A stretch of 64,000 bases of DNA from Saccharophagus sp. K07 (GTDB taxonomy: Bacteria; Pseudomonadota; Gammaproteobacteria; Pseudomonadales; Cellvibrionaceae), in contig NZ_QRAI01000001.1 in NCBI RefSeq assembly GCF_014336955.1, positions 310,001 to 374,000 on the forward strand, read 5' to 3'. This document shows, piece by piece, positions 53,384-61,882 of this stretch. The first letter of the stretch is position 1. Each line of letters starts with the position of its first letter. Below the pieces are notes generated by a model. The model worked only from the letters and a program-made list of their open reading frames with translations, was not told the DNA's origin and did no database searches. Made by a program: the position numbers and the translations under genes.

Positions 53384-54888
53384 GTCATTGGATACTTATC
53401 CCAATATTGCTGCCCTTATTTACCGGTCTGGCGTTACTGATTTGGTCCGATCGCATTTGCGTCACCCGCGCGATCAGTGCAACCAGTGCATTGGCCCTGC
53501 TCGCGGTGGATCTGCTGCTGTTGCAGCGCGCTGCAGAAGGAACCATTTCCCTGTACGCACTTGGCAATTGGCCGCCGCCTTTCGGCATAGTTCTGGTGCT
53601 CGATCGGCTGGCAGCCTTGATGCTGGTGATGACCAGTGTGTTGGCGTTGTTTGTGATCTGGTATGCGGCCTGTGACCGCGATCAACCCGGCGACAGTTTG
53701 CATCCACTTATTCATTTCCTGCTGATGGGATTGAACGGCGCGTTTCTCACCGGCGATATTTTTAATCTGTTTGTATTTTTCGAAGTGCTGCTGCTGTCCT
53801 CCTACGCTTTGCTGCTGCACGGCGGAGGAAAAGAGCGGGCCAGAGCGGGATTTCATTATGTGGTGCTGAATCTCGCCGGCTCTGCATTGTTTTTGATTGC
53901 GGTATCGCTGCTTTATGGTGTGACGGGCACTTTGAATATGGCAGATATGGGGCAGCGCATCGCGCAGCTGGATCCGGCTGATCGCCCACTGGCTATTACT
54001 GGCGGACTTTTATTATTTGCGGTATTTGGTCTGAAAGCGGCAGTCGCGCCTTTGTATTTTTGGTTGCCGAGCGCTTACGCGGCGGCGGCCGGTCCCGTTG
54101 CAGCGCTGTTTGCAGTAATGACCAAGCTCGGCATTTACAGCATGGTTCGGGTGTACAGCTTAGTGTTCGCATCTGAACCCGGACTGCTTTTACCCTGGTT
54201 ATGGCCGCTCGCATTGGTAACTTTGGCAGCGGGTATTGTCGGTGTGCTCGCCGCTCGTGAACTGCGTCGTCAGGTTGCCTACCTGGTCCTTGTTTCGGTG
54301 GGGACTTTATTGTTGGGAGTTGCCATGAATAGTCAGCAGGCGCTGGCGGCATCGCTTTACTATCTGGTTCATTCCACCTGGATTTGTGCAGCGCTGTTTA
54401 TTCTGGTGGATCTTATGCGCCAGCAGCGCGGTCTGCTGGAAGATACCATCGAAAGCGGTCCTCCACTGGTGCAAGGCACAATTCTGGGTATTTTCTTTTT
54501 TGTCGCCTGCGCCAGCGTCGTTGGATTGCCGCCCACCAGCGGATTTGTCGGCAAAGTGAATTTAATGCAGGCGGTAAGTTCGACCGTGGAAGCTGTATGG
54601 GTTTGGCCCGCGCTGTTAATTTCCGGCTTGTTGACCATCACTGCATTGAGCCGCAGCGGGACCACCATTTTCTGGCGCACGACGGGCGATGTCATAGCCC
54701 AGAGCAGAGCGGGGGTAATGCCAATGGTAGCAGTTGGCGGATTGCTGCTGATCTCCATTGTCTTCAGTTTTGCGGGTGATCCTGTCTTGAGTTTTATGTC
54801 GGATACGGCGCAACAGCTCGCCGATTCCACTGCTTATCTTGAAGCGTCTTCGCTATTCCAACCGGTCGAGCGGGGAGATATTCGATGA
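53380..54888 (+). CDS. mrpD: Mrp antiporter subunit D
   Basis: The start is GTG, overlapping the mrpC TGA. The 502-residue product matches the second NuoL/M/N-like antiporter subunit. It has about 14 helices and the conserved motifs FVFFEVLLLSSYALLLHG (Glu in helix 5), LKAAVAPLYFWLPSAYAAAAGPVAALFAVMTKLGIYS, and YLVHSTWICAALFILVD. It is one of the two proton-channel subunits of the complex. Confidence 0.96.
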   Translation: MSHWILIPILLPLFTGLALLIWSDRICVTRAISATSALALLAVDLLLLQRAAEGTISLYALGNWPPPFGIVLVLDRLAALMLVMTSVLALFVIWYAACDRDQPGDSLHPLIHFLLMGLNGAFLTGDIFNLFVFFEVLLLSSYALLLHGGGKERARAGFHYVVLNLAGSALFLIAVSLLYGVTGTLNMADMGQRIAQLDPADRPLAITGGLLLFAVFGLKAAVAPLYFWLPSAYAAAAGPVAALFAVMTKLGIYSMVRVYSLVFASEPGLLLPWLWPLALVTLAAGIVGVLAARELRRQVAYLVLVSVGTLLLGVAMNSQQALAASLYYLVHSTWICAALFILVDLMRQQRGLLEDTIESGPPLVQGTILGIFFFVACASVVGLPPTSGFVGKVNLMQAVSSTVEAVWVWPALLISGLLTITALSRSGTTIFWRTTGDVIAQSRAGVMPMVAVGGLLLISIVFSFAGDPVLSFMSDTAQQLADSTAYLEASSLFQPVERGDIR

Positions 54889-55376
54889 TGCGGCGTTTAT
54901 TTCCCAGGCCGGAATTAAGTGGGATCTTATGGGGTTTGTGGCTGCTCCTGGTTAACAGTGTGAGTTTTGGCCAGATATTGCTCGGCGCTTTTTGGGCTTG
55001 GTTGATTCCCTTCTATACCCATAGTTTTTGGCCGGGCGTGATGAGTTTGCGCAAGCCCTGGCTGGGACTGAAATTTCTCGGCGTGGTAATGGTGGACATA
55101 CTGATCGCCAACGCCATTGTGGCTCGTCTTGTCCTGAGCAATAGCGAGCGTTTGCAGCCGGCTTTTATGCTGATGCCGCTCGACGTTAAAGAGGATTTCA
55201 CTATCACGCTGCTGGCTAGCACCATTTCACTGACCCCGGGAACGGTTTCTGCCGATCTCACCGCAGACAGGCGTCACCTGCTGATTCACAGTTTGCACGT
55301 CGATGATATCGAACAAACGATTGCGCAGATGAAGCAGCGTTACGAAGCGCCGCTCAAGGAAATGTTCGAATGTTGA
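54885..55376 (+). CDS. mrpE: Mrp antiporter subunit E
   Basis: The 163-residue product starts at an ATG overlapping the mrpD stop by 4 bases (ATGA). It has two or three N-terminal helices (LSGILWGLWLLLVNSVSFGQILLGAFWAWLIPF) and the C-terminal MrpE pattern (VVMVDILIANAIVARLVL, FTITLLASTISLTPGTVSADL, LLIHSLHVDD). Confidence 0.95.
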   Translation: MMRRLFPRPELSGILWGLWLLLVNSVSFGQILLGAFWAWLIPFYTHSFWPGVMSLRKPWLGLKFLGVVMVDILIANAIVARLVLSNSERLQPAFMLMPLDVKEDFTITLLASTISLTPGTVSADLTADRRHLLIHSLHVDDIEQTIAQMKQRYEAPLKEMFEC

Positions 55377-55639
55377 ATGTCGTTATCCCCATCGCATTTT
55401 TTATGATCAGCGCAGCTTTGTTGCTCAATTTGTGGCGTCTGCTGATCGGACCTTCATTGCCGGACCGCATCCTGGCTCTGGATACCATGTATATCAACGC
55501 GATTGCTTTGTTGGTGCTCTACGGTATTTATCAACAAGGCGAATTTTATTTTGAAGCGGCACTGTTGATTGCGGTGATGGGGTTTGTCGGCACAGTGGTG
55601 CTATCCAAATATCTGCTGCGTGGCGACATTATCGAGTAG
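55370..55639 (+). CDS. mrpF: Mrp antiporter subunit F
   Basis: The 89-residue product has three helices and the MrpF signature LLIGPSLPDRILALDTMYINAIALLVLYGIY, with the conserved Asp residues, and the end GTVVLSKYLLRGDIIE. It starts 7 bases before the end of mrpE. Confidence 0.95.
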   Translation: MLNVVIPIAFFMISAALLLNLWRLLIGPSLPDRILALDTMYINAIALLVLYGIYQQGEFYFEAALLIAVMGFVGTVVLSKYLLRGDIIE

Positions 55640-55651
55640 TCGGGAATTTTT

Positions 55652-55984
55652 ATGGAATTGTTTGTAGAAATTGTGGTTTCCATTTGTTTATTAGGCGGAG
55701 CTGCTTTTGCGCTTGTCGGCTCCATAGGGCTCGCCCGCCTGCCGGACTTTTATATGCGTCTGCATGGGCCGGCAAAGGCGAGCACACTGGGTGTGGGCGG
55801 TATGGTTATTGGTTCCACGATTTTTTTCAGCACTCGCGGTAATGGGCTCAGTCTGCATGAAATTCTGGTTGTTGTTTTTTTATTTATAACTGCACCCATC
55901 AGCGCCCATATAGTTGCCAAAGCGGCGCTTCACTTACAATTGCCTACGGTAGCGCGCACGCGCAGACCAGAAAACAAATCATGA
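55652..55984 (+). CDS. mrpG: Mrp antiporter subunit G
   Basis: The 110-residue product has three helices and the MrpG signature GSIGLARLPDFYMRLHGPAKASTLGVGGMVIG. It ends with the usual ITAPISAHIVAKAALH. It starts 12 bases after mrpF and overlaps the next gene by 4 bases. Confidence 0.95.
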   Translation: MELFVEIVVSICLLGGAAFALVGSIGLARLPDFYMRLHGPAKASTLGVGGMVIGSTIFFSTRGNGLSLHEILVVVFLFITAPISAHIVAKAALHLQLPTVARTRRPENKS

Positions 55985-56586
55985 GCTTACCTACGATGAA
56001 ACAATTGATTAAATCTGTATTGATCCCAGTATGCAGCGTCGCATTGATGATTGATGCCGCGGCAGCGCCACGCACGCCAACCATTACCGATCAATTATTG
56101 GCAGTGCTATTGGAAAGACATCTGCCGGAGCCTATGTACGAACAAGCGAGCAATCCTTGGCCCGGTGGTGATTATTCTTTGCAGGTTCAAAAAGCGGGTC
56201 GCCCAGAGGTGACCAGTTCCGAAACCAATATTCACGTTAAAATTCCGCTGAAGGTATTGATTTCCGGCAAGGTTGCCAACGATATGTTGCAAATCAAACT
56301 TGCCTGTAGCAGCAGTTTTACCTCTATTGGGGAAATTGTTTTCACTCCGGCAAAACCCGGGGTGATTACTACCCTGACTTCAGCCATTACGCTGCCCGTG
56401 CCGCCGACGACAGCGAACTGTGAAGGGTTGCAATTTCCCATCGACGACTATCTGAAAACTGTGATAGCGCAGAATAAAAGGCAGTGGGAATTAAAGCTGG
56501 ATGCGGAGCTGAAAGATATGTTGCAAGAAAAACCTGCGCAGGAATCGCTGCCGAAATCAAAGTCTGCTGCGACACCGCAACAGTAA
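55981..56586 (+). CDS. Unknown periplasmic protein translationally coupled to mrpG
   Basis: The ATG overlaps the mrpG TGA (ATGA), so the gene is very likely read from the mrp message. The 201-residue product has a signal peptide (KQLIKSVLIPVCSVALMIDAAAA) and a single globular part. That part holds a central IHVKIPLKVLISGKVANDMLQIKLACSSSFTSIGEIVFTP stretch of beta strands and two Cys residues (one in LACSS, one in ANCEG) that could form a disulfide. The C-terminal 35 residues are Lys/Glu/Gln/Ser-rich. I recognise no family. A periplasmic accessory protein of the antiporter is the obvious hypothesis, unproven. Confidence 0.72.
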   Translation: MSLPTMKQLIKSVLIPVCSVALMIDAAAAPRTPTITDQLLAVLLERHLPEPMYEQASNPWPGGDYSLQVQKAGRPEVTSSETNIHVKIPLKVLISGKVANDMLQIKLACSSSFTSIGEIVFTPAKPGVITTLTSAITLPVPPTTANCEGLQFPIDDYLKTVIAQNKRQWELKLDAELKDMLQEKPAQESLPKSKSAATPQQ

Positions 56587-58146
56587 CTAATTTGCAAGCT
56601 TAAAAACGTGCAAATTGGAAAACGTGCGTTCCAGCTGATATCTGGGTAATGCACTTTTTATCACGTCTGAAAGTCTTGGTTGCGAATCTTCATGAAAATG
56701 TTCGTACTCATTTTTGACAGGGTTTTTCACCAATAAAAGAAATTCCGGTGGCGAGATGCCGAAGACATCCTCTATGTGTTGATGCCATTTATCAAACAGC
56801 TCGAAGCTTGGAGTTGGTTCATCCAATAATGCAAAAGATGCTGCGAATAAGGGTGATGTCAGCCCAGTCAGGTTGTAAACATGACATGGGCGTCCCCAAA
56901 CCAGAATTTCTGTATCCTCTGTTTTTAGCGAATTGATGTAATCGGCAGCGCGTACAACATCGCCAACAGTGACATGTTCACCAGCGGGGTATTGGTCGTA
57001 CATTTCCATTGCGGAAATTTTTCTAAGCATCACTGCACGTTGCAGTGAAAGTCCGGACCAGGCTTTCTTGGCGAAATCTACTACGGGGATACAGAGAATT
57101 ATCGCCGCCGCCAGTCGGATATAAGTTGCGCGGTTTTTTTCAATCGCGAAGCGAAGTCCTGTTGCCATTGCGATTGAGATTAACAGCGCAAACAAGGGAT
57201 ATATCACCACCGCATGATAGATAAAGCCTTTGCCTTGCGCGAGAACAGAAATAAGCGTTGCTGGCGCTATAGCACCAACGAAAATTAAGGCAACTGGGGA
57301 TTTTCTCCGAAGGGCAAGAGCACCGATAATGCTCCACAGAATAAACCAGTGCCACGAGCTTATAGCATTGGTTATAAGCGCCCGTAAGATTTCTACGGTG
57401 GTTTTGCCCCCACCGTAAACTTGCAGGTTGAAGAGAATCGAAATATCAAACCAATGATTAAGGATCCCCAAATAATGCGCCAGTACTGCGGTGCACAGTG
57501 TTAAGAAAATGAGGATAAACGTCGATAACGCCTGATCCCAGAAAATGGTGCTTAGTGTTCGATTGGTGTAACGCTTTGCCGAAACATCTGCAATTGCAAG
57601 CATTGGCGCCATGATAAGCAAGGTTGGTCGAATCAGCATGGCGACAAATAAAAAAGCCCCCATGCAAATCAACACTCGTCTGCTACCCCCAATAACCCGT
57701 AAATAAAGCATTAGTGCTGCGCCTACCAACAAAGGGGCAGCCACAATCTCTCGTTGACCATCCGCCCAATAGCCTATGGTGGTGTAAATGGCTATATAAA
57801 CTGGAATCGATATAAGTGCTGCCGTTCGGTTGTAAATCTTGTCAAGGCTGATGGCTATGATCAGGCAGGAAAGCGGCAAAATAAACAGAAGCTCGAAAGT
57901 CCTGTAGGACTGAATGTCGGAGCCGAAAAGTGCCACGGAAGCAACATGAATTAACATTTGCCCAGGCCAATTTTGGTCTGCTGCATCTTGGTAGAGCTTT
58001 CCGCCCTGATTCACTACAAGGCCCACGTAATCGTAAACCGCGCTATCTGGATTGACGGGTAAGAGATAGTAGAGAGGGGGCAATGCGAGTAAGACTGCGG
58101 CCGCTCCAATTATCGGAAAAAAAATGCAGGCACGACTGATCACCAT
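56587..58146 (-). CDS. GT-C type multi-pass membrane protein (GT39/ArnT-like)
   Basis: The 519-residue product has a signal-anchor and about 11 hydrophobic segments in the first 370 residues, then a soluble C-terminal domain of about 150 residues. The first extracytoplasmic loop contains the acidic pattern DYVGLVVNQGGKLYQDAADQNWPGQM, as in GT39/GT83-type transferases that use lipid-linked sugars. The match is to the architecture rather than to a named enzyme. The stop abuts the stop of the convergent unknown gene, so there is no spacer. The gene reads as A/T-richer than its neighbours by eye (not computed). Confidence 0.7.
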   Translation of the reverse strand: MVISRACIFFPIIGAAAVLLALPPLYYLLPVNPDSAVYDYVGLVVNQGGKLYQDAADQNWPGQMLIHVASVALFGSDIQSYRTFELLFILPLSCLIIAISLDKIYNRTAALISIPVYIAIYTTIGYWADGQREIVAAPLLVGAALMLYLRVIGGSRRVLICMGAFLFVAMLIRPTLLIMAPMLAIADVSAKRYTNRTLSTIFWDQALSTFILIFLTLCTAVLAHYLGILNHWFDISILFNLQVYGGGKTTVEILRALITNAISSWHWFILWSIIGALALRRKSPVALIFVGAIAPATLISVLAQGKGFIYHAVVIYPLFALLISIAMATGLRFAIEKNRATYIRLAAAIILCIPVVDFAKKAWSGLSLQRAVMLRKISAMEMYDQYPAGEHVTVGDVVRAADYINSLKTEDTEILVWGRPCHVYNLTGLTSPLFAASFALLDEPTPSFELFDKWHQHIEDVFGISPPEFLLLVKNPVKNEYEHFHEDSQPRLSDVIKSALPRYQLERTFSNLHVFKLAN

Positions 58147-58487
58147 ATTTAAGCTTCCGTTCTAAATCTATGTAGAGCCAGCAGGACCGGCACTTCCAAT
58201 CCGTGAATTGATCTTTGATAGGAAGAGTCCGGTTCTCCTGTAGCCGTTGGATATTTGAGGGATAGAAATTTTCTTTGAAGGTCAGCCCGTTATGTCAGGC
58301 TTCGCTCCATTATCAAAGCTTTTGGTCAGGATTTAAAGCTATTGAGGGGAATCTCGGATATTCGGTAGTGGTGGATAGTTAGAGGTGGAAGATTCAAGAG
58401 TTTCGCAGGTTAAACTCTTTCTCTATGAATGCTCTTATATGGTGCAGGTTGTTTGAGCAGTACCATGCGCAGAATGACATGTTCGGA
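58147..58487. other. Non-coding stretch next to a pseudogene
   Basis: About 340 bases upstream of the leftward GT-C gene and downstream of a HAD pseudogene. I see no frame with family resemblance, no tRNA and no clear terminator. It may hold further decayed sequence. Confidence 0.4.
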
Positions 58488-59017
58488 CTATTCCAAATAA
58501 CTTTTATTCAAGGTGAACGGGATGCCCATTTTAAAATCATCGCCGATAAAAATGGCTTCACTGGCGTCGACCAGCAATTGTTCTAAACAATTAATCAATC
58601 TTGAAGGATCGGGCTTTTGCAGCCAAATTCCCCGGATGTTACCAATGCGTCGAGGAGGGGATTTAAGCCCTGCCCGGCAATTTGCTCAGCAGGAGAAATC
58701 CCGGCCGTTGGTGAGGATTCCGGGTTTTTAATCCGAATTTTGTAACTGTGCACCAGCTCCATTGCACCAAAAAGGGGCTCCGCGAATGCCCCAAAATGAT
58801 TATCGAAATTCTGCAACAGAAGGTTGCGCAGTTGATCGTTTTGTCATAGATGTTGGTTGGCTGACGAAACACTTCGATTTTTCGATCCGCTGATTGTTGA
58901 GATCAATAAAAGATTTCGTCCAGTCAAATGGCATTACTCCCCTGAAGATGAGGCAATGTGGCAGTTTTGTCGTGCAGGGTATTATCTAAATCAAACAAAA
59001 CTGCTCAGAATATTCAT
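58488..59017 (-). pseudogene. Decayed HAD-superfamily hydrolase
   Basis: Read on the minus strand, four pieces in shifting frames can be joined into one HAD-like protein. Piece 1 (about 59005-58925) reads AVLFDLDNTLHDKTATL, the HAD motif I with nucleophile Asp. Piece 2 (about 58930-58850) reads DWTKSFIDLNNQRIEKS. Piece 3 (58816-58595) reads FDNHFGAFAEPLFGAMELVHSY and then GLNPLLDALVTSGEFGCKSP, the motif III region. Piece 4 (about 58588-58488) reads CLEQLLVDASEAIFIGDDFK, motif IV. The start ATG at 59017 is one base out of frame with motif I. At least three frameshifts are therefore needed, so the gene is dead. Its 5' end abuts the M23 peptidase stop. Confidence 0.8.
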
Positions 59018-59535
59018 TCTGCCTTCCTTAAATATTTATCCGGATCAATAAAGAAGGCTTTTTTAACTCCTTGGGTGGATCTGTCCATGGCCCATGGCGC
59101 AGGAAAAATTCGCACAATGGAGTAGTGCACGTGAGCCGGTTTGCCTTTGGCATTGCCGCTGTCGCCGACTTTGCCAATAGGTTCTCCGGATGTGACTATA
59201 TTGAACCAGGCGGTATCAATGGTGTGTAAATGCGCAAAATAATGCAGCCGCCATTTGGGACCCAAGACCAGCACCACATTTCCGCCTTTTGCCAAATGGC
59301 CTTTATATAAAACAATGCCATCGGTTGTGCTCACTACTGGTTGGCCTAGTTTGGCAAAAATATCAATGCCTTTATGAACGCCCGATGTGCCCCAAGGTTC
59401 GAACCAAAAAGATTTGGGATGCCAGTCTTTGGCTGTTGCGCCTTTGACGGGTATAGAGATGCGTTCCGGCAGCAAAAATCCGCCGATCAGGATCACCGCA
59501 ATGACAAGCAAAACTTTTTTGAATCGGGTTTTCAT
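59014..59535 (-). CDS. M23 family (LytM-type) peptidase, membrane-anchored
   Basis: The 173-residue product has an N-terminal membrane anchor or signal (VLLVIAVILIGGFLL). The LytM domain carries the zinc motif H54xxxD58 (HKGIDIF), H102 in LHYFAHLH, and H135-V-H137 (AHVHYS), so all catalytic positions are present. Such enzymes cut peptide cross-links in peptidoglycan or regulate amidases. Because the ligands are complete, it is likely active. It stands alone, upstream of the HAD remnant on the same strand, and may once have been co-transcribed with it. Confidence 0.9.
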   Translation of the reverse strand: MKTRFKKVLLVIAVILIGGFLLPERISIPVKGATAKDWHPKSFWFEPWGTSGVHKGIDIFAKLGQPVVSTTDGIVLYKGHLAKGGNVVLVLGPKWRLHYFAHLHTIDTAWFNIVTSGEPIGKVGDSGNAKGKPAHVHYSIVRIFPAPWAMDRSTQGVKKAFFIDPDKYLRKAE

Positions 59536-59674
59536 AAACGATACCAGACGGTTTTGCGCATCCTAAAGACGAACTGGTAATCGAGCAATGAATTGGGGGG
59601 AATTTGATGCGGGATAAGATTTTGCAGGAGGGAGAAAAAAGGCGCCCTAGAGACCAGGGCGCAAGATTACTGCA

Positions 59675-60670
59675 TCAGGGCAAGGTAAATCGTTTCAAGA
59701 AATTCCAACCAGTGTTGGGGTCATGTGGAGAGTGGCCATTACTAACAGTACACAATCCGACTTCCACACCGTCGTTACATTGAGTACTGATAGAACAGGT
59801 TCCTTGTGTCGAGGTTTGATTGGTACAGCCGTTTTTCTGCTTCCAGGTGTTGTTGGTATTTACTGCACCGAGAAAATTGATACAGGTGCCGGTCAAACAA
59901 TCACGACCGCCTTCGTAACGAACAATTGTATCGTTGGAAGCTCGCTGGGCTAGGATTGGAACGGCGCGCGGCGGATTACACTGGCCGACGTTCTCTTGCA
60001 GCAAGTCGAAAGCTTCTGGCGCGAAAGCGGCAAACACATCAGCTGCATGGCAAGCCAGATAATGCGTCATGCCACCGCCCATGGAGAAACCAGTGGCGTA
60101 AACGCGGTCGGAGTCAATGTTGGCGATTTTTTTCACGTCTTCCACAATCGCTTTGGCAAAGGCGACGTCATCCACAGAACGATCGCTGGTACAGCAGGGG
60201 CCGACGTTCCAGGCGTTCCCGACACCTGTCGGAGCAACCAGAATAAAGCCTTCCCGATCGGCTATGCCGCGGTAACCGGTGGAGCTGATTTCGCTGCCGC
60301 CATTGCCGCCCAGGCCGTGGAAGCGCAGTACCAAAGGCACGCGTCGATCCGTTGGATAGCTACTTGGTACATACAGGTTATAAGAGCGGCTTCTGCCACC
60401 TACGGTAATTCTTCTTTCCCCGCTTGATGGGCGGGTCGTAATCAAGTCACCAGAAGATGAGCTGGAGCTTGAAGAAGAGCTGGAGCTCGATGATGAACTG
60501 GAGCTGGAAGAACTGGATGAAGAGCTTGACGACGAACTTGAAGATGAGCTGCTTGAGGAGCTGCTGGATGATGAGCTGCTTGAAGAGCTGTTTACAGGTT
60601 GGCCGCCACCACAACCGACCAACAGCGATGTCGTCAACAACGCCAAACAAAAACTGGATTTCAAATTCAT
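59675..60670 (-). CDS. Polyserine lipoprotein esterase (CE1/PHB depolymerase-like)
   Basis: I chose the start at 60670 (MNLKSSFCLALLTTSLLVGC, Cys20 in the lipobox); upstream Met codons at 60688 and 60721 lack a better site. A run of about 48 serines (about 27-74) is followed by an alpha/beta hydrolase domain with RSYNLYVPSSYPTDRRVPLVLRFHGLGGNG and nucleophile S196 in GFSMGGGMTHYLACHA. This matches the LpqC/polyhydroxybutyrate-depolymerase-like group, which includes feruloyl and acetyl xylan esterases (CE1). The C-terminus has several Cys in GCTNQTSTQGTC and a final His (NGHSPHDP), the likely catalytic His. Its predicted place is the cell surface. Feruloyl or acetyl ester cleavage in plant cell wall is a fair hypothesis. 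Confidence 0.88.
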   Translation of the reverse strand: MNLKSSFCLALLTTSLLVGCGGGQPVNSSSSSSSSSSSSSSSSSSSSSSSSSSSSSSSSSSSSSSSSSSSSSSGDLITTRPSSGERRITVGGRSRSYNLYVPSSYPTDRRVPLVLRFHGLGGNGGSEISSTGYRGIADREGFILVAPTGVGNAWNVGPCCTSDRSVDDVAFAKAIVEDVKKIANIDSDRVYATGFSMGGGMTHYLACHAADVFAAFAPEAFDLLQENVGQCNPPRAVPILAQRASNDTIVRYEGGRDCLTGTCINFLGAVNTNNTWKQKNGCTNQTSTQGTCSISTQCNDGVEVGLCTVSNGHSPHDPNTGWNFLKRFTLP

Positions 60671-60688
60671 GGATCTCGTCATGGTCAT

Positions 60689-60989
60689 TACCTGATCAGA
60701 GTTATTAGTATCGGATGTCATTTGCCGAGCGCCCTCTCCGCTACAACAAGTGTGCGGGGGTATTTTTTGACGAGACTATAAAATCTAAATGTGAGGAACC
60801 TGTGAGGTGGGGGCTATATGGTCTAGCAGGAGCTTTTAACTGTGAGGTTCTGCACACTTTGTGCTTGAACGGTTTTGCGCTTGAGCTGTTGCGTGGAGTT
60901 GGAAGAAACGCAGCGATGCTGGAATTTGATTTACGTGTGATCTAATTGTGAGAGCCGTTCACTAAACTAACGGTAGGCACAACCCAGTT
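60689..60989. other. Non-coding stretch upstream of the esterase
   Basis: About 300 bases of putative promoter region for the leftward esterase. No frame with family resemblance and no RNA gene seen. Confidence 0.4.
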
Positions 60990-61415
60990 TTACGTCATTG
61001 CGATCAATAATTCCTCGGAATTATTGGGTGGCCTTAAACCATCTACGCTATTGGCGAAGTAATGTTCGGTCATGGCTGCAGACGAGAAATGTTCTGCTTT
61101 TTTAAAACCGACATTGTAGGCAAGAGACATTATTTCTTCGGCTAAGCCACGGAGTGCCATTGGCGCGGGCACCTTCTGCTGCGCGTTCACCTGCTGGGTC
61201 TAGCATTTCGAGCGGACATAAAAATGACATGACAAATTTAGAGCGCAAATGAGATTGGCGCAAGGTGGACATGATGGCGCCTTTGGTCAAATACATACTG
61301 ACCCGTCGAAGCAATAACGGCTGGACGCTTTGCATCGAAGCCAGCGTCGACCAAGCGTTCAGCAATTAATGTTCGTGCAGGTAAACGCCAGAGTCAGGTC
61401 TGGCGCGTGCGGGTC
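60990..61415 (-). pseudogene. Remnant of a TIGR00027-type SAM methyltransferase
   Basis: Three pieces on the minus strand, each in a different frame, assemble into the C-terminal half of a leucine-carboxyl-methyltransferase-like (TIGR00027) protein. Piece 1 (about 61400-61305) reads ARTLIAERLVDAGFDAKRPA. Piece 2 (about 61305-61145) reads VSMYLTKGAIMSTLRQ and later GERAAEGARANGTPWLSR. Piece 3 (61190-60990) reads LAEEIMSLAYNVGFKKAEHF and ends EHYFANSVDGLRPPNNSEEL, the typical family end. The N-terminal half, which binds SAM, is missing; a different gene stops immediately before. The piece is therefore truncated and frameshifted. Confidence 0.75.
61005..61026. repeat. Perfect palindrome, 10-base arms
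   Basis: Arms CAATAATTCC and GGAATTATTG flank two central bases. It falls inside the last codons of the methyltransferase remnant (the NNSEELL part), so it may be a chance feature of the coding sequence or a hairpin. Confidence 0.6.
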
Positions 61416-61775
61416 TCAGCGATCAAATTCCTTCAAGGACGCAAGAATTTCATCCAATACATCTTCCACTCCGAGCGCTTTTTTACGCGCTGCGTCGTAC
61501 ATTTCGCGCAGAATAAATGCGGAGGCGGGGAGGGCGGCTTTTAGTTGGTCGCTGGTTACGGTTTCGATCACGCGACCGTCCCGCACAATTTCCAGTTTGT
61601 ATTGGCTTGGTGCTGCATTGGATTCTTCGCCAACGTCAGCGGAAATGCGCACGCTGTATTTGGCGAAATCCGCTTCGTACGCGGTTTGGGAATCCAGCTC
61701 GCGCCAGGAGGTTGCGCCTGCGGCGGCGCTGCGGCTAAGGGCTCGTATAACTCGGGAAATTTTGTCGTAATTCAT
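61416..61775 (-). CDS. Small unknown protein
   Basis: I chose the start at 61775 (MNYDKISRVIRALS) with AAGGA upstream; a Met 39 bases further up is less likely. The 119-residue acidic, soluble product has a beta-rich middle (KYSVRISADVG, YKLEIVRDGRVIETVTSDQLKAALP) and a C-terminal helix (LGVEDVLDEILASLKEF). I recognise no family. It lies between argE and the methyltransferase remnant on the same strand, 107 bases after the argE stop. Confidence 0.65.
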   Translation of the reverse strand: MNYDKISRVIRALSRSAAAGATSWRELDSQTAYEADFAKYSVRISADVGEESNAAPSQYKLEIVRDGRVIETVTSDQLKAALPASAFILREMYDAARKKALGVEDVLDEILASLKEFDR

Positions 61776-61882
61776 AGCGTCCTTGAAATGCAATAAATTA
61801 ATAAAACTCGCCAATTAAATGGCGATAAAAAAACAGGGTGTGTGAAATTCCAGATGGTTAACACCTCCTTGTGAACAAGCAT

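Noticed and set aside
58147-61415. Possible insertion sequence or phage remnant behind the decayed region
   Set aside because: No transposase, integrase, target-site duplication or terminal inverted repeats were seen; only decayed ordinary genes.
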